Origin: Pyxicephalus adspersus
Taxonomy: Eukaryota > Chordata > Amphibia > Anura > Pyxicephalidae
DNA: 64,000 bases
Assembly (NCBI RefSeq): GCF_032062135.1
Contig: NC_092861.1
Coordinates: forward strand, 60,405,002 to 60,469,001
Direction of reading: 5' to 3'
Part shown: in pieces, positions 1-9,906 of the stretch
How positions within the stretch are numbered: the stretch's first letter is position 1
Layout of the letters: the number at the start of each line of letters is the position of its first letter
The notes under the pieces: generated by a model
What the model was told of the DNA's origin: nothing
The model's database searches: none
Seen by the model: the letters and a program-made list of their open reading frames with translations, nothing else
Made by a program: the position numbers and the translations under genes

Positions 1-1362
1 CCAGAAAGTTGGGGCAGCTCTAGAAAAGTCTTGGAGCTGTGCGTGTGATGAGGTTATGAGTGTGGGGTATTTCATTACTAATTTGTTCACTTTCCAAGGG
101 GTTGGCTTTGAGGGAGAATGACTTACCTTACCCACCTTTAGACTAATTACATATTACACACAGTGCTTGGATGACATGTAGTTGCTCACAAAATAGCTGT
201 CAAATTCAGACAATGCGTAATACCTCTACGTTTCACATTTTAGTGCCTCCCTTGAATTTTAAGGTAAAGCATCTTTTTTTAGTAAGATTACATTTTTGTA
301 CCATGTTTGTTCATAATAGTTAGATTAGATTAGGAAAACTACTTCTGGAAAAAAAAGTGTTCTTTTAAACGCATCCAATCACTGGTGGCCTTTAGCTGCT
401 TGTTTGCTCTGTTAGCTGGACACCCCTGCTTGTTAGATGAATTTCACACTCAGACTCATTTCATGCTCCGATGCAAATATAAGTGTAGTAGTGTGGGCCC
501 AGAAATGTGTGTCGCAAAAATTTAATAGCAACAAATATAGCCAAGATACTTACCAAGACAACTGTTCAGGAATCATAGTAGAGTGCTGAGGACATCTGTT
601 GGTAGTTATTGAATATGCAGTTATTAATATTTCAACACTAATTTCATTTTAATGTCTTTATGTGCTGACATTTGTGGGTGATGATCTTCTGCCATAGTCA
701 GCAAGTATGCACAGTGTACTTGCACAGACTCACCTGCACTGATATTGTAACTTCTGTGCATATGCAGGAGTTTCACTGTCTCCAGGTGGCTGGCTCTGTA
801 TGTGGTGGTGCCGCATACAAAATTAAGCTCTACACTACACAGCAATGCAAATTAACAACTAGGCCATTACAAGCCAGAGCTTTTCTGTGTCTTTTGTCAA
901 TTAGCCTTAAGTTGTTTTTTTTTTTTCTTCAGTTTTGGCATGCTTTAACAGTATCATTAAGACTTTTTGCATACCCGAAAAGTTGCTATTTTTGACATTT
1001 AGTTTCTATTTATGTTGATTTTTTGTCTTTTTTTTAATCATAACCTGTTACCTACCTCATAAGCACAGCCTTCACACTTTTTACTGGTATGTTCTGCATT
1101 GTTATTATTGAATGCCTAATGTTCATGTTACTCTGAAGTGTTATACAATGTGTTAAGGTAGTAGGGGAGCTGTCAGCTCATTCATCAACAGGGGACAGTT
1201 ACAGTTTGCCCCGAGAAGAAGGGGCAGCAGTGCCAAAATTACATTTTACCTTCTTTTTTTATGTACTATACTATGTACTATATACTAACAAATGTTTTCA
1301 GAATTTCCAGAACATTTAGATGTATATTAATATGGGTTTTCAGTGTAAATTGCCTTTGTTAA

Positions 1363-1818
1363 AGTGGGACTTTCAAAAAATCACATCTTTACTTCCATAG
1401 ATCCTCCAATCCCTCCACATTTGGCTTCTATTTGGTCCCATGCTGTCCTGGAATACTCCTTTGTATAAAGGCGGAAGAAGATGGTGACTTGGAGGAAGCC
1501 TTTTATTCTGCCTACATCACCCATTTTCGCACTAAGCGGATCACGTGACCTATACTACTGTAAATGAAAAAAAAATGCGCATACAGTGAGATCGGCGCTT
1601 TGTTTTGATTGAGGGGAAAAGCAGAAGGAGCAGCCTAACTCCTCTTGGGATATGTGACGTAGGTATCCCAGGACGTGCTGTGCTCCCATTCAGTCTTTAC
1701 CTCCCTGGCAGTAAATACAGAAGGGTAGGGGCTTCCCCTTGTTTTGTTAAAAAAAGGAACTAAGAAAATAAAGTTATCTACCCATTTATATAGGGTAAAA
1801 ATTTGGTGTAGGTCTGCT
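1363..1818. mobile_element. TTAA-flanked MITE (T2/Kolobok-like), 456 bp
   Basis: The element is bounded by TTAA at 1359-1362 and 1819-1822. Both ends, read inward, begin with AG and are purine-rich (AGTGGGACTT on the left; AGCAGACCTA on the reverse complement of the right), so the termini are imperfect inverted repeats. TTAA targets and an end of the form TTAAAG are typical of the T2/Kolobok-type MITEs known from Xenopus; piggyBac also uses TTAA, so the superfamily is inferred. There is no coding capacity. The interior 1486-1646 is duplicated at 4412-4572. Similar elements in this window lie at 45216, 49625, 51139, 58271 and 59614. Confidence 0.6.
1486..1646 (+). repeat. 161-bp direct repeat, copy 1 (inside TTAA MITE)
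   Basis: By direct comparison, this segment matches 4412-4572 at 154 of 161 positions in the same orientation, with no gaps and an unbroken match of about 76 bp in its second half. Here it sits inside a complete MITE, so this copy is in its natural context. Confidence 0.9.
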
Positions 1819-2694
1819 TTAAGCCCTAGTAGGACTAGAGACATCCTGTGGCTGAGATGGGGTACTGCAGCTACAGAATGACTGAGTGTTGAACATTGAG
1901 ATGTTAATGTAACACTGGCTGGGATAAAAATAAGAGAAAGTAGCTCTGGGCTGGTGTTTTAACTGTGTCTTTTTTAATAACTACAAACCTTAAAACTACA
2001 TTATGGGTATTTACAAAAAAGAGAAAAAAATTGACATTCCTGCATATAAATCAATTAATATTACCTGTTCGGCTGAACTTTGGTGTGCTGAAGATCTAAG
2101 ATTGTTGAAAGATGTATAGCATAACCCCCAGGTGTGTCAAATGCCTGGTCCCTGGCTGCAGTCTATAATTTTGTCAGCTGGCCCCTATGTTACTCCTGTA
2201 TTCTGCAGTGATGTAGGGGTTGGTGGAATAAACCACAGAGAGAATCAGGAGACACTAGCATCCAACAATCATGGAATTTCTGAACTATAATCTGTCTGTC
2301 AAGGTAGGTGGCAGTAAGTTTTCTCATTGTCTGATAGTAGCAAATAGTTAGCAGTGGTGGTGACACACATGTTTTTGCACCCCATTACCAGGTGTGAAGG
2401 CCTTATCCTGTACATTTAGTTATGGCAAAGTGAACGAATGATACTTATAGCAGTATGATATGTGTAACCAGTGTTTGAAATGATCAGTTCAGTGTCAGGA
2501 GTATGTTTGACATTTGATGAGTCTAGATTCCTGGTTACAGTGACATTACATTACTGTGGGGCTGATAGTGAGATCTTTGCTGGAATATCAGAGTGTGCCA
2601 CCTTTATTTAGTACAGGGTCTATCGGAGAGCTTGCATTTCTAGGTCTCCTATCTTTTATCTCCTTTAAATGTGTACTCATTGCTAAATGTTTCC

Positions 2695-4770
2695 TCTTTT
2701 TATTTCAAAGATTTTTTTGAGTTTTTATGTAATGGTGTACAGTAACATTTTTACAAAACAATAGGAGGGGAGAAAAAAACAAAAACAAAGCGGCAACATT
2801 GTATTTAAGACATAGCACAGAAATTACGTATATATTAGGAATTGCAAACAACAATTAATCATGTGTATCAAAAATATAAAAAAGGACAGGAAACCAGGTA
2901 AATGTTCGTTTACAATCTATATCAACATAGATAATTATGAAAAGATTTATAACATGAGGACACCTAATATTACATTTGCATACTTTAGTATCGCGACAAC
3001 AACAATGTCCTGTTTGGTAATCCCCTTGGAATAACAGGTATAAGTGTTACATTTTCAACAAGACAGAATTCTAGGGATGGCATAGTGGGTCAACATTTAG
3101 GGGCACCACAAGGGGGGCAACTGAAAATGGTTTATGACAGGGCACAGGGTAACTCAAAGGTTCCTCTCATAGGATTTACTGATTATTACTGTATACTCAA
3201 TCCAATAGTCCCTGGTCTAATTATTTTTACAAATAATTCTAAAGGGCGCAGGTCAATTTGTCATTGATCATTATCCAGTGTAGTTTATGTTTTGTGCAAT
3301 CAAGTGGTATAGTGGAAGCTTTCCAAGAACAAACGATTGTAATGCATGCTGCTAATAGAATATATTTAACTAAACTCCCAAGACGTCTGGGTACTAAGTC
3401 CTCCGATTTAGAGAAAAGGGCAGTAACATAATTGAAATAGTTGTATTTAATTTGTGTATTCAGACCTGCACCATATACCACCTCAGCAAAACTTTATAGT
3501 TGGGATAAATTAAGAGAGATTTTCGACATAGAATTAGGCAATTGTTGCCATTCTTGTAAACTCAATATCTAGATCTGCTTGGGGTACTCTGATAAGGAGG
3601 AGATAGTCCCTTTATTTGGCCTAAATAAATAATCTAATTATTTCTGAAATAATTCAGAGGGCGAAAGGGAGAATTTATCCTGTAAATGCGAGTTGCCTAT
3701 AATAGGCCTGCCATCCAGGAAACACCCAATTTGAAAAAATCCTTTGAATCTCCGCCATCTGGAGCATCCCTGATCCCAACCAGGTGGAAATTCAGGGTTT
3801 TGCCAAAGAGTTGTAAGCAGAGCGTGTGGAGAATGTAAGTTATAATTAGCTTTTTGCCCATCTCATATGGTTAGGGCATGGGAAAGAGAGGGACAAAGGA
3901 TTGCAGGTCTCCTATTAGCTGGTATCCACATAAGTACTTCTATCGGAATTGATGGGCAGGACAGAGCCTCCAAGTCAGTCGGGGTTTGGGAGAGTACTCT
4001 GACCTAGCACTGCACTTTGAGCCGCTCCGTGATATAGAAGGATATTGGAAACCCCAAGATCTTTTAGAAGTGCATAGTGTGGTTGTATTGATGCAATGTT
4101 GTTTATTGCTCCAAATAAATTTGAGTATCTTGTTGTGTATGTTGAAGAGGATCGTCCTAGGTATTGCTATGGGCAGAGTACAAAATAAATAGAGTAATCT
4201 AGGTAAGATGTTCATTTTAATTGCCACAATTCTTCCAAACCATGAGGGTAGAGAAGAGTGGCATCTCTGCAGATCATTAGCTATAGTGCGGAACAAAGGG
4301 GGATAGTTAGCCTCAAATAATGTTTGGAATGAAGGAGAATTTTGAATTGTGAACTGCGGGGAGCAAAACATTAAAAGCTTCTGATTTATTTCTATTTATT
4401 TTCAAGCCTGAGACTTGGAGGAAGCCTTTTATTCTGCCTACATCACCCATTCTCGCACTACGCAGATCACGTGACCTATATTCCTGTAAATGAAAAAAAA
4501 ATGCGCATACAGTGAGATCGGCGCTTTGTTTTGATTGAGGGGAAAAGCAGAAGGAGCAGCCCAACGCCTCTTCCTTGAACAGGTTAGGTAGGGATGCTAT
4601 GGGTGCTTTGATATACATAAGGGCGTCATCTGCAAAAAGACCACATTTGTGTTCTTTGGGTCCACATTTTATCCCCTTAATGTCTGGGATAAGTCTTAAA
4701 GCTACTGCTAATGGTTCAATGGCTAAGGCAAAGAGTAGAGGAGATAGTGGACGGCGCTGTCTAGTACTGC
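2695..4770 (-). mobile_element. 5'-truncated Tx1/L1-like LINE, ORF2 C-terminal half plus 3' UTR
   Basis: On the minus strand the right end encodes the reverse-transcriptase core: a degraded RQ-x-x-PLSPLLFALAIEPLA block followed by an FADD box (codons at 4625-4636), the usual catalytic YADD/FADD motif. After the 161-bp interruption it continues with VSGLKINRNKSEAF and then the post-RT region: SLPSWFGRIVAIKMNILPRLLYLF and ILKFIWSNK, a signature of L1/Tx1-clade ORF2. Downstream lie many stops and a 3' UTR ending in an A-rich tail near 2695 (AAATAAAAAG on the minus strand). The 5' end near 4770 is truncated and I found no target-site duplication. Frame breaks make it a dead copy. The clade assignment is from motif recognition. 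Confidence 0.8.
4412..4572 (+). repeat. 161-bp direct repeat, copy 2 (inserted in the LINE)
   Basis: This second copy of 1486-1646 interrupts the reverse-transcriptase frame of the minus-strand LINE between the FKE residues (downstream of the FADD box) and VSGLKIN. It has neither TTAA end of the parent MITE, so it did not arrive as a complete transposon. About six codons normally present at this place in the LINE family seem to be missing, which I infer from general family knowledge only. Confidence 0.85.
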
Positions 4771-5139
4771 GTTAAATTTCCATCAAGGGTCAAATATGCC
4801 TATTTCTTAGCTAATATATGTTTTAAGCATTTGAACACCACAAACATTTTATTTAGTCCTAAGTGTAAGATGTGTGCCATTAGAAAGAATGATTTTTTAG
4901 GGGAACAGTGACTTTTTTAATGGAAGCTCGCCAGTGTCGAGCTGCCGAAGATGTGCAGCTCGGAGCGAGCAATCATTTTAGTTGATAACTGGCGGGAGAA
5001 TACGTCAGCGTATTCTTGCTGGCCAAAATTTGGTTGATAAATAGGTTTATGGCGTCCATATTCGGATTCCGTTTCGGATCACGAATACGTGTGTGAGCGA
5101 GCTTCCGATTTAGCTTGATGAATCAGGCTCAGTGTTCGT
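4771..5139. other. No gene seen; CpG-containing intergenic stretch
   Basis: This is sequence between the LINE and an LTR-like repeat. The part from about 4925 to 5115 is richer in CpG than its neighbours (for example around 4935-4975 and 5085-5105), which suggests a relatively young repeat that I cannot name. No open frame resembles a known protein. Confidence 0.4.
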
Positions 5140-5702
5140 GCAACACGTCTCCACCAGTGCCGAGCCCCTAGTTCTGTTGAGCTCGTTCCTGTACACCTGT
5201 TGCTTTATCCAGTGTTTCCTGTGTCCAGCTCCCGTGGTAACCCCTTGCTGCCCAGTCAGTTGTTTCTAGCCCATTACCTTGTATTGTTCCTGTCTGTCTG
5301 TGGATATTCCTGTGTCACCTGTGCCTCCTGTTGCTTCCAGTGTCTCCTGTGTTCCCTGTGTCAGCAGTGGTCCCTGTGTCACTGGTGTCTGTCTCCTGGA
5401 TTCCTGGTATTTGACCCCTGGCTTGCGACCTCACCTCTGTTGCTTGTTGCCTGCAATGATTCCCGCCTTCCTCGACTATGCTTCTGCTTTGTGACTTGGT
5501 ACCGTGTTTCATCCTGCCCACCGTGGTGTGCCCAAAGACCGCAACCTTGCAGTAACCAGTAGCGCAACATCCTCACCACTAGAGGCTCTGGAGAAGACCT
5601 GGTTACTGCTTAGACTCTGCGTCTTGGCCCTTCTCAGGGCTCACACCACTTCCATCCAAAGTGTAGCGCTCCCTAGTGGTCCTGTCTCCCCAAGCATGAC
5701 AG
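5140..5702 (+). repeat. LTR-like interspersed repeat, copy A
   Basis: A pyrimidine-rich segment of about 560 bp runs from the AGCCCCTAGTTCTG block to the end AGCATGACA. It is clearly related to 8479-9005: shared blocks include CTGTGGATATTCCTGTGTCA, GTGGTGTGCCCAAAGACCGC against its counterpart, and GCTCACACCA. The terminal TGACA here and TGTCA at the start of copy B would fit short TG...CA LTR ends. No polymerase or protease lies beside it, so if the assignment is right these are solo LTRs. The apparent open frames are by-products of its low-complexity CTG/TGT composition. Alternative: a non-autonomous DNA element. Confidence 0.45.
5665..5679 (-). promoter_or_regulatory. Weak CTCF-like motif inside repeat
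   Basis: On the minus strand this reads CCACTAGGGAGCGCT, one mismatch from the core CTCF consensus CCASYAGRKGGCRS. It lies inside the LTR-like repeat, so it may be a repeat-borne near-match with no function. Confidence 0.25.
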
Positions 5703-8478
5703 TATGCACAATGAATGGATACAAATATGATCAATTCTGGAGTATTGTTTATGAACTGAAGAATAGTGAGTTTAGTCTCTAGTAGAGGGATTATGATCTC
5801 TCCAAGCATCTACTAAGTCATATTGTTGTAGGAGACTTGCTAAGTGTAGGCTTTGTTTTGGTGAGTGCCTATATGAAGGTGTGGTGGTTTTATCTGGGAT
5901 TTGATCTAGGGCCAGAGTGGAATCATCCATCAGGATCAAGGGTCATTTTATAAAGGGAGCTATTTTAAACATTTCCTCTTAGATCTACTTTTAATACTAT
6001 AAGTTAGCTTCAGTGACAAACTTATAGCGAGATAAAATAGGAACATTCATTTTTCACCATGGGCACTGTATTAGCCTAAGTATTAGTGTTTGGTTTAGAA
6101 AAATAATTCTTTACACTGCCCTTTATTAAGGACAATGCATCCATTAGGAGACGTTCTTGTACAGGAGAAGTTAATGAATCTGGACAGAGATGCTGTAGCT
6201 CTGGACATGATGCCTTCAGGCATTCTTCTCATCATAAGCATTCTATTTCAAGAGCTGCAAAGCTTGGCTCAGATGGATCACACAGTTCTGGCAGAACATC
6301 ATGCAGTGGACGATGTTTAGCAGCATGGGGCCAAAACTCTCTTTCTAGTCATGCTTGTGGGCATGAAAACATGTAAGCAGATTGCTTGCCCTGCTGTTTT
6401 TTAGACTTCAGGGTGTAGCCTCTGCATAAAGAAAAGTGCTTAAAGATTTTTCAGTTTATCATTCAACATTCTGCTTACTTTCCCAGGACATTGTGCAAGG
6501 ATGCTCTGGGGTTTCCTACATTTTCTTTCCTGTCTGCTTATTATGCAGGTGCTCAGAAAATTGTAAGGTAGGGGGTCTTGGCAGTTGCTATTAACCCAAC
6601 CCTGCTTTGGTGCCCAATATTTACCTTTATTTTGTCAAAAATCTTCTTTCTTCTTTTTTTCCATTTTAACTTCAAAAAGCCTATTAAAGTTATGTAAATT
6701 AAAAAGTAAAGGTTACACCACCTAGACTATTTCCCAATGTTTTACATTGATAAAGGGGACCATTATGCCCCTTTCAGGAAGTTTTTCCATGCAACTTCAT
6801 CTAATGTTCAAAAGTAAATGCTGTCAGTGAAGCACTGGCTTTTTTTCCCAGTCTGATGTACAGAAAATTGTAATAGGCTGATACCAATTCTAATTCATGT
6901 TTCCACACAACAAGCTTTCAAAATACTCATACAGAAGAAATACTTGCATGAATTGTGTGTTTTTATCTTAATCTTTGGTTTGTTTTCTGTGAATTTCTTT
7001 CAGGTTTCTGCTGTAACTTGTCCTTTGTGCAAGAGCTCCCTTCTACAGGTTAACTGGTTTCTGCCCCTCTTGTATAATCCTGCTTGTAGGTGGGCATTCT
7101 GGGTATCTCTCACAGTTCTAGTATCAGCACAGGCCATGTACAGCACAATAAATATATCATTTCTAATTTTTCAAGCTAAGATTTGGGTTTGCAAAGCCAT
7201 TTGGTGCACACACAGTACATTTATATCTTTTGTGGCTACTGAAGATATTCAAAAGAAAATTGTGTTTAGCGTTCAGCTTCAAATCATAATATTCAGAGAT
7301 TTCAAATTTAGGTAATACTTGCTTTTTCCAAAATTCAGCTTTACATTGGAACAAATGTTTACAGAAATCCAGGCTCTGCTGTACTGTTCAGTTTATCAGG
7401 ATTGTGTTTTTTTATGCATCCTTAGATTTTTTTGTGTCAGTAGCCATCTCTTCTGGACCTTCGATGGTCTTCTGGACTAAAAAGGGGCCATGCACCCTCA
7501 AAACAGAATTTTAGTAGTGGGCAACAATTCAAAATGGGTCCAACAGCGTATGTTCCATGCATCAGTTCTAATTTCCATCTTTTGTTAAGTTATACATTTA
7601 TAAATTGCATTTATAATTTTGTATAACTGTTTTACTGTTTTAAAATATTGGCATCCCTACTCTTCATGAGATAGGAAGACTAGTAAGATAGGTAGAATGA
7701 AGATGCGGAAGCCCAAGATGTGGCCGTGCCTCTGGTTACTGATGACTTGGACCTTGAGGACACTTATCTCCCTTTACTACTTCCTGAAGGAAGTCTTTCA
7801 GTTCCTCTCATTGACTCTATGTCTTTATTATATTCATGTAAATTTCTACCTCCATCAAGCACGTGCAGAAGATTTGACTCACCATAAGCATACATGGTAA
7901 ACATATTCTCCTGATTAAGGTGGAAAACTGAAGTATGAGAAGAAGGAAGGGAGAAAAGACTGCTTCTTATGGCAACATGAGTGATTTACTTGATAAAGAT
8001 ATTATAGTATTCTAGGCTATACAGAGCTCAACTGAGCTAAAGGTCAATACATATAGAGAGAGTAAGTACAGAATACAAAATAAGATATCAGTGTTAGATG
8101 ATCAACTCAGATGATAACCAAAACATATAGTCGTCTCCGTTTCCCATTGTATTTCGCCTATTGACTTCCTCAGGGGACTCTTTGAGACTTTTCATTTTGA
8201 TAGTAGATCATTTGGTCTTAGTAGTTGAAGAAATGGTGGTAGAAGAGATGAAATGTCTATCAGTTTTTGGATGCTAGTAAAAATTATTCCCAAAGACATT
8301 GCTGGAGGGAGTAAATTCCAAATTTCTTACTCTTCTGGATTCTTCTGCAAATTAAGGTTGGTCAGGACGCCTGGTAACTGCTGACAGCTTCAAAAGCTCT
8401 TTTTGTCTATAAAAAAACTTGAGATAATTGGAGGCTTTCATATTCGAAGATGCCATGGCCCAGTGCACTCTGTCTTTG
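5703..8478. other. No gene seen; mostly unique AT-rich sequence
   Basis: About 2.8 kb lies between the two LTR-like copies. Short open frames at 6135-6320 and 7697-7900 have no recognisable family and no splice or promoter context that I can support. The stretch 7430-7600 has the texture of an old interspersed repeat but was not matched to any other copy in the window. Confidence 0.4.
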
Positions 8479-9005
8479 ATTGTCACAAACCAAGCCCCCT
8501 AGTTCTGCTGAGCATTTGCTCTATATCTGTTTGTTAATTCAGTGCTTTCCCTGTCCTGCTCTTATGTTAATCCCTCGTTGCCCACTCTGGTGTTTCCCTG
8601 CCTGTTCTTTTGTGCTGTCCCAGTGTTCTCCTCTGTCTGTGGATATTCCTGTGTCACCTGTCGCTTCCTGTGTCTGTGCTGGCCCCCTTGTCACCAGTGT
8701 CTATTTACTGGATTTCTAGCTCTTGACCCCTGACTTTGTTCCTGACCGCTATTGCTTGCTGCCCCGCTTCGACCCTGGCCTTCCTTGATCATTCTCTCCC
8801 CTTGTGTTTTGGTAAAGTACATTATCTTGCCCACCCTGGTGTGCCCAAGGACCGCAACCTGACAGCCTCCAGCAGCGCAACAGCAGCCCCACTACTGGAG
8901 TCTCTGGTGAAGACCTGGCGGTTGCTTAGATTCTGTGCCTTGGCCCTTGTCTGGGCTCACACCATTATTGTCCAAGCTGTAGCGCCCCTTAGAGATTCAG
9001 TCTTC
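8479..9005 (+). repeat. LTR-like interspersed repeat, copy B (3' truncated)
   Basis: This is the second member of the family at 5140-5702, in the same orientation and visibly diverged. It begins TTGTCACAAACC and carries the same ordered blocks (CCCCCTAGTTCTGCTGAGC, GGATATTCCTGTGTCACCTG, TGGTGTGCCCAAGGACCGCA, GGGCTCACACCA). It loses the family 3' end near 9005, where the foldback element starts, so the foldback insertion or a linked deletion appears to have removed the terminus. Confidence 0.45.
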
Positions 9006-9146
9006 AAGGTACAGTTTATTATTTTGAACAAAAGAGTTTGACAGTGGGACTTTTCAGAGCAATCTTACTAAAAATCAAAACTTTTATTAATCACAAAAAG
9101 CATAACAAACAAATACAAACAATTTTCTTTTAAAAAATTGTTAAAA

Positions 9147-9150
<4 letters not shown>

Positions 9151-9177
<27 letters not shown>
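9151..9177. repeat. (AT)n microsatellite, left arm
   Basis: About 13 uninterrupted AT units inside the left foldback arm, mirrored by 9487-9517. Confidence 0.95.
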
Positions 9178-9485
9178 CTCATACAAGTACAGGAACACTC
9201 GTAACATGTATAGTTACTTTCTCTCCCAGAACAATTGTTGGTTGTTTTGGCATATGTGTTTTGTGCTGAAAAATTTGCTTATATGATGTCATATATGTTT
9301 CATCTAGATTGTTCAATGTTTCTAATATTCTCATTCCTAAAGGAAGCAACCTTAGTTGTTGGAAAATACGTCAAAGGAAGGATGCTGTCTTCTTCTCTTT
9401 TTTCTTTCCTATGCAAAAACAACCAACAATTGTTCTGGGAGAGAAAGTAACTATACATGTTATACATGTTACTGTACTTGTATGA

Positions 9486-9486
<1 letters not shown>

Positions 9487-9517
<31 letters not shown>
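9487..9517. repeat. (TA)n microsatellite, right arm
   Basis: About 15 TA units inside the right foldback arm, mirror image of 9151-9177. Confidence 0.95.
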
Positions 9518-9521
<4 letters not shown>

Positions 9522-9744
9522 TTTTAAAAATGTTAAAAAAAAAAAAATTGTAATTGTTTGTTATGCCTTTTGTGTTTAACAAAAGTTTTTATTTTGTTAA
9601 GATAGCCCTAGAAAGTCCCGCTGTCGAACTCTTTTGTTCAAAATAATAAACTGTACCCAGTAATAAAGGAAAAGACGTTAGAAACCTTGCCATTAGTAGA
9701 AGCAATGGTGGTGGGCTTTGCCAGGCACATGACTCTGTCTGGAA

Positions 9745-9906
9745 GATGTCTTTTGTGATTATTAAAAGTTTAGCTCCAGAAAGTCCCACCGTCAAACTCT
9801 CTTGTTAAAAAAAACCTTATACATTAATATTTTGGATGTGGCTCTATTTGAATGAATGTAGGGGCATTTTCATTTTTGTACAAAATCTGGGTACAGTTTA
9901 TTAAAC
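9745..9906. repeat. Further end fragments of the foldback family
   Basis: The stretch around 9772-9805 repeats the subterminal block of the right foldback arm (AGAAAGTCCCACCGTCAAAC against AGAAAGTCCCGCTGTCGAAC). CTGGGTACAGTTTATT near 9887-9902 is the exact reverse complement of the foldback right terminus AATAAACTGTACCCAG at 9645-9660. At least one extra, partial copy of the family therefore lies directly beside the complete one. Confidence 0.6.

Larger units (their letters stand above)
9009..9657. mobile_element. Foldback MITE with ~245-bp inverted arms
   Basis: The left arm, 9009-9253, is the reverse complement of the right arm, 9412-9657, at roughly 85-90% identity by eye. Terminal sequence GGTACAGTTTATT pairs with AATAAACTGTACC, and the arm ends CCCAGAACAATTGTTGG pair across a loop of about 160 bp (9254-9411). 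Each arm contains an (AT)n run at the mirror position. No transposase is encoded. Target duplication is not clear. Confidence 0.8.

Noticed and set aside
2695..4770. Target-site duplication for the Tx1/L1-like LINE
   Set aside because: Sequences at the two ends (around 2670-2695 and 4770-4800) show no convincing direct repeat.
5200..5562. 120-residue Cys/Ser-rich open frame
   Set aside because: Reading of the LTR-like repeat; the related copy at 8479 gives a similar frame with breaks, so it is repeat sequence rather than a conserved gene.
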